DNA of 41,165 nucleotides from Serratia nevei (lineage in GTDB: Bacteria; Pseudomonadota; Gammaproteobacteria; Enterobacterales; Enterobacteriaceae), in contig NZ_JAMYWQ010000041.1 of assembly GCF_024160145.1 (NCBI RefSeq), positions 1 to 41,165 on the forward strand, given 5' to 3'. A program made the position numbers and the translations under genes. The stretch's first letter is position 1; the number at the start of each line of letters is the position of its first letter. The notes under the pieces were generated by a model, which did not search any database, had not been told where the DNA came from, and worked only from the letters and a program-made list of their open reading frames with translations. Shown piece by piece: positions 39,293-41,165 of the stretch.

Positions 39293-39709
39293 ATGGCGAA
39301 TTTGCCGGACAAAGATAAATTGGTGCGTAATTTCTCCCGCTGTTTGAACTGGGAGGAGAAATACCTGTACGTGATTGAACTCGGCGCCAAATTGCCGCCG
39401 CTGGACGAGGCCGAGCGACAGGCCGGCAATCTGATCTCCGGCTGCCAGAGCCAGATGTGGATTGTGATGCGCCTCGATGAGCAGGGGCAGGTCGAGTTTC
39501 ATGGCGACAGCGACGCGGCGATCGTCAAAGGGCTGCTGGCGGTGGTGTTTATTCTGTATCGTCAATTGACGCCGCAGCAGCTCGTCGAGCTCGACGTGCG
39601 GCCGTTTTTCGCCGAACTGGCGCTCAGTCAACACCTGACGCCATCGCGTTCGCAGGGATTGGAGGCGATGATCCGCGCCATTCGCAGTAAAGCCACGCAG
39701 CTGGCCTGA
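39293..39709 (+). CDS. sufE: Sulfur acceptor SufE
   Basis: Accepts persulfide from SufS on Cys51 ([11 protein letters not shown]) and hands it to SufB. 138 aa, the E. coli length. AAGGAT lies about 6 nt before ATG 39293. It ends the suf operon; a hairpin terminator follows at 39736. Confidence 0.95.
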   Translation: MANLPDKDKLVRNFSRCLNWEEKYLYVIELGAKLPPLDEAERQAGNLISGCQSQMWIVMRLDEQGQVEFHGDSDAAIVKGLLAVVFILYRQLTPQQLVELDVRPFFAELALSQHLTPSRSQGLEAMIRAIRSKATQLA

Positions 39710-39735
39710 GCCTGAACGCCCCTCGTCCTTGAAGG

Positions 39736-39770
39736 CTCATTGATACATTCGCTTTGTCAATGAGTCTTTA
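39736..39770 (+). terminator. Terminator of the suf operon
   Basis: CTCATTGA (39736-39743) pairs with TCAATGAG (39757-39764), extended inside by ACA/TGT, then TCTTTA. The T run is imperfect. Confidence 0.6.
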
Positions 39771-39842
39771 CAATCTACTGTTTCCCTCCCGATGACACCC
39801 CCAATTTAGTGATATTTCAGCAGCTTATCCGTTGACGTTTCG

Positions 39843-39872
39843 TTGACAATCAGCGGCGGTAATTACGTTATA
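39843..39872 (+). promoter_or_regulatory. Possible ldtE promoter
   Basis: TTGACA at 39843-39848 and GTTATA at 39867-39872 lie 18 bp apart, the latter inside a 12-bp palindrome ACGTTATAACGT. The start would leave a leader of about 130 nt. Nothing else is visible in the 298-bp gap. Confidence 0.35.
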
Positions 39873-40007
39873 ACGTGTTGATTTTTAGAGAACTTATTGC
39901 CTTTGATACCAGCATTGCTAGTATTAATCAGGTATTGTCTGATTTACCCGCCGCCAGGCGCTGGTTAGCCTTGGGGACGAACCGTCATAAAAAATATAGG
40001 GATGATA

Positions 40008-41021
40008 ATGAAACGTGCGTTGAGTTTAATGGGCATGGTCTTCGCCACCGTACTGGCTGGCACGCAGGCCGCCAGTGCGACCGAATACCCGCTGCCGCCG
40101 CCGGACAGCCGCCTGATCGGTGAAAACACCACTTATACCGTGCCAAACGACGGCCGTCCGCTGGAGGCGATCGCCGCCGACTACAAGATTGGCCTGCTGG
40201 GCATGCTGGAAGCCAACCCCGGCACCGACCCGTTCCTGCCGAAGCCGGGCACAGTGCTGACCATTCCGACCCAAATGCTGCTGCCCGACACCAAGCGTGA
40301 AGGGATCATCGTCAACCTGGCCGAGCTGCGCCTTTACTACTATCCGAAAGGTGAGAACAAAGTGATCGTCTATCCGATCGGTATCGGCCAGACCGGGATG
40401 CATACGCCGCTGGAGGTGACTTCCATCAGCCAGAAGATCCCTAACCCGACCTGGACGCCTACCGCCAACATCCGCAAGCGCTATCAGTCTCAGGGCGTGA
40501 CGCTGCCTGCGGTAGTGCCGGCCGGCCCTGAGAACCCGATGGGGCTGTTCGCCCTGCGTCTGGCGATGGGGCGCGGTGAGTACCTGATCCACGGCACCAA
40601 CGCCAACTTTGGCATCGGTATGCGCGTCAGCTCCGGCTGTATTCGTCTGCGCCCGACGGATATCGAGGCGCTGTTCAATATGGTGCCGCGCGGTACGCGG
40701 GTGCAGGTGATCAACGACCCGGTGAAGATTTCGGTCGAGCCGGACGGCAAGCGCTATGTGGAAGTGCACCAGCCGCTGTCGCGGGTAGAAAGCGACGATC
40801 CGCAGACCATGCCGATTGCGTTGTCTAAAGCGGAGAAAGCCTTCGTGGCGGATGGGCAAACCGATCGCGCCGTGTTCGATAGCGCGGTTGTACGCCGCTC
40901 TGGCATGCCGGTGCTGGTCAACGTGGGGGAGAACCCGTCTGAGGTGAGTTTGACGCCTGTAGCGGCGCCTGCGGCGAATAAGAGCCCATTCAAGGCTGCA
41001 CCGATCAGTGCGGTAAACTAG
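40008..41021 (+). CDS. ldtE: L,D-transpeptidase LdtE (YnhG)
   Basis: A periplasmic enzyme of the YkuD family; E. coli LdtE makes 3-3 cross-links in peptidoglycan. 337 aa (E. coli 334). Signal peptide 1-25 (AASA then TEYP). A LysM-like region (about 43-90, YTVPNDGRPLEAIAADYKIG) binds the wall, and a YkuD domain (about 99-230) has IHGTN and the catalytic Cys211 in RVSSGCIRLRP. AGGG at 39998-40001 favours ATG 40008 over ATG 40002. It follows sufE as in E. coli, where lpp comes next; here an IS end follows instead. Confidence 0.93.
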   Translation: MKRALSLMGMVFATVLAGTQAASATEYPLPPPDSRLIGENTTYTVPNDGRPLEAIAADYKIGLLGMLEANPGTDPFLPKPGTVLTIPTQMLLPDTKREGIIVNLAELRLYYYPKGENKVIVYPIGIGQTGMHTPLEVTSISQKIPNPTWTPTANIRKRYQSQGVTLPAVVPAGPENPMGLFALRLAMGRGEYLIHGTNANFGIGMRVSSGCIRLRPTDIEALFNMVPRGTRVQVINDPVKISVEPDGKRYVEVHQPLSRVESDDPQTMPIALSKAEKAFVADGQTDRAVFDSAVVRRSGMPVLVNVGENPSEVSLTPVAAPAANKSPFKAAPISAVN

Positions 41022-41067
41022 GTTTGCGGGATTGAGCGTGACTAGTCCTGATATAGGTTGACACTTT

Positions 41068-41163
41068 TCAGCCGGATAACGCCCGATGAACCTCATCGGG
41101 CGTTTTGTATTTCAGCGACAGGTGCGGCCGCTGTGTGTTGTAGATGTTCACCGACTCCCTGAC
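41068..41163 (-). CDS. IS3-family transposase OrfB, C-terminal end (partial)
   Basis: 31 codons to a TGA at 41068. The peptide contains NIYNTQRPHLSLKYKTPDEV and ends HRALSG, the typical C terminus of the DDE (rve) integrase domain of IS3-family OrfB. In another frame the DNA just past the stop reads KSVNLYQD, a common natural ending of such transposases, so this copy may carry a one-base frameshift near its end. Confidence 0.8.
   Translation of the reverse strand, partial: VRESVNIYNTQRPHLSLKYKTPDEVHRALSG
41078..41106 (+). terminator. Hairpin inside the transposase 3' end
   Basis: AACGCCCGATGA and TCATCGGGCGTT form a perfect 12-bp stem around ACC, followed on the plus strand by TTTTG-type Ts (41103-41106). 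It would stop transcription that enters the element from ldtE, while coding for the transposase on the other strand. Confidence 0.6.
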
Positions 41164-41165
41164 CA

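Larger units (their letters stand above)
41041..41165 (-). mobile_element. IS3-family insertion sequence, 3' end (partial)
   Basis: The end of an IS3-type element reading into the window from the right. Evidence is the transposase tail (next entry) and the terminal sequence GTCAACCTATATCAGGACTAG-like stretch on the minus strand, seen at many IS3-family ends. The exact outer boundary and target duplication cannot be set with one end only. Confidence 0.75.

Noticed and set aside
39875-40123. An 82-codon frame overlapping the ldtE start
   Set aside because: It enters ldtE in another frame and lacks homology; ldtE is the real gene there.

Overview
The window looks like a chromosomal segment of Serratia, most likely S. 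marcescens or a close relative. It has high-GC enterobacterial codon use, a hemPRSTUV locus, an arnBCADTEF operon and an E. coli-like gene backbone. Its skeleton matches the E. coli K-12 stretch btuCED-nlpC-ydiV-ydiU-aroH-ppsR-ppsA-(rprA)-ydiK-ydiJ-menI-sufABCDSE-ldtE. Three blocks sit inside that skeleton that are elsewhere or absent in K-12: the arn operon between btuD and nlpC, lplA between nlpC and ydiV, and the haemin-uptake operon plus a second glutathione peroxidase between ydiU (selO) and aroH.

Left to right: (1) positions 1-126 are the 3' end of a group II intron (domains V and VI, branch-point A, 3' splice end). A 42-aa lipoprotein gene (minus strand) and a DUF2502 periplasmic protein gene follow. 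(2) 1197-3560 is btuC-btuE-btuD. (3) 3961-11357 is arnBCADTEF, tightly overlapping, behind a leader with PmrA-box-like and PhoP-box-like sites; it adds L-Ara4N to lipid A and so confers polymyxin resistance. (4) 11534-16017 is nlpC, lplA (with a clear terminator), a YdiV/RflP-like EAL protein and selO. (5) 16052-22129, minus strand, is hemP-hemR-hemS-hemT-hemU-hemV under a Fur box, followed by gpx. (6) aroH and ppsR lie on the minus strand, divergent from ppsA, which has a Cra operator. (7) The sRNA RprA lies on the minus strand between ppsA and ydiK, with a RcsB box and terminator. (8) ydiK is divergent from ydiJ-menI. (9) A Fur-boxed small gene of unknown function faces away from sufABCDSE, which has its own Fur box. 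(10) ldtE follows, and the window ends in the 3' end of an IS3-family transposase, where lpp would be expected.

Functionally the window is dense in envelope and metal genes: lipid A modification, an NlpC/P60 lipoprotein, an L,D-transpeptidase, the Rcs-controlled RprA, Fur-controlled haem uptake, and iron-sparing Fe-S assembly. Both ends fall inside multicopy mobile elements, as expected if the window is a complete contig broken at repeats. I saw no CRISPR array, tRNA, rRNA or prophage, and no clearly new multi-gene system. The most notable items are the hidden RprA gene, the intron end, the unusual EAL protein, the unannotated small genes and several unexplained palindromes.
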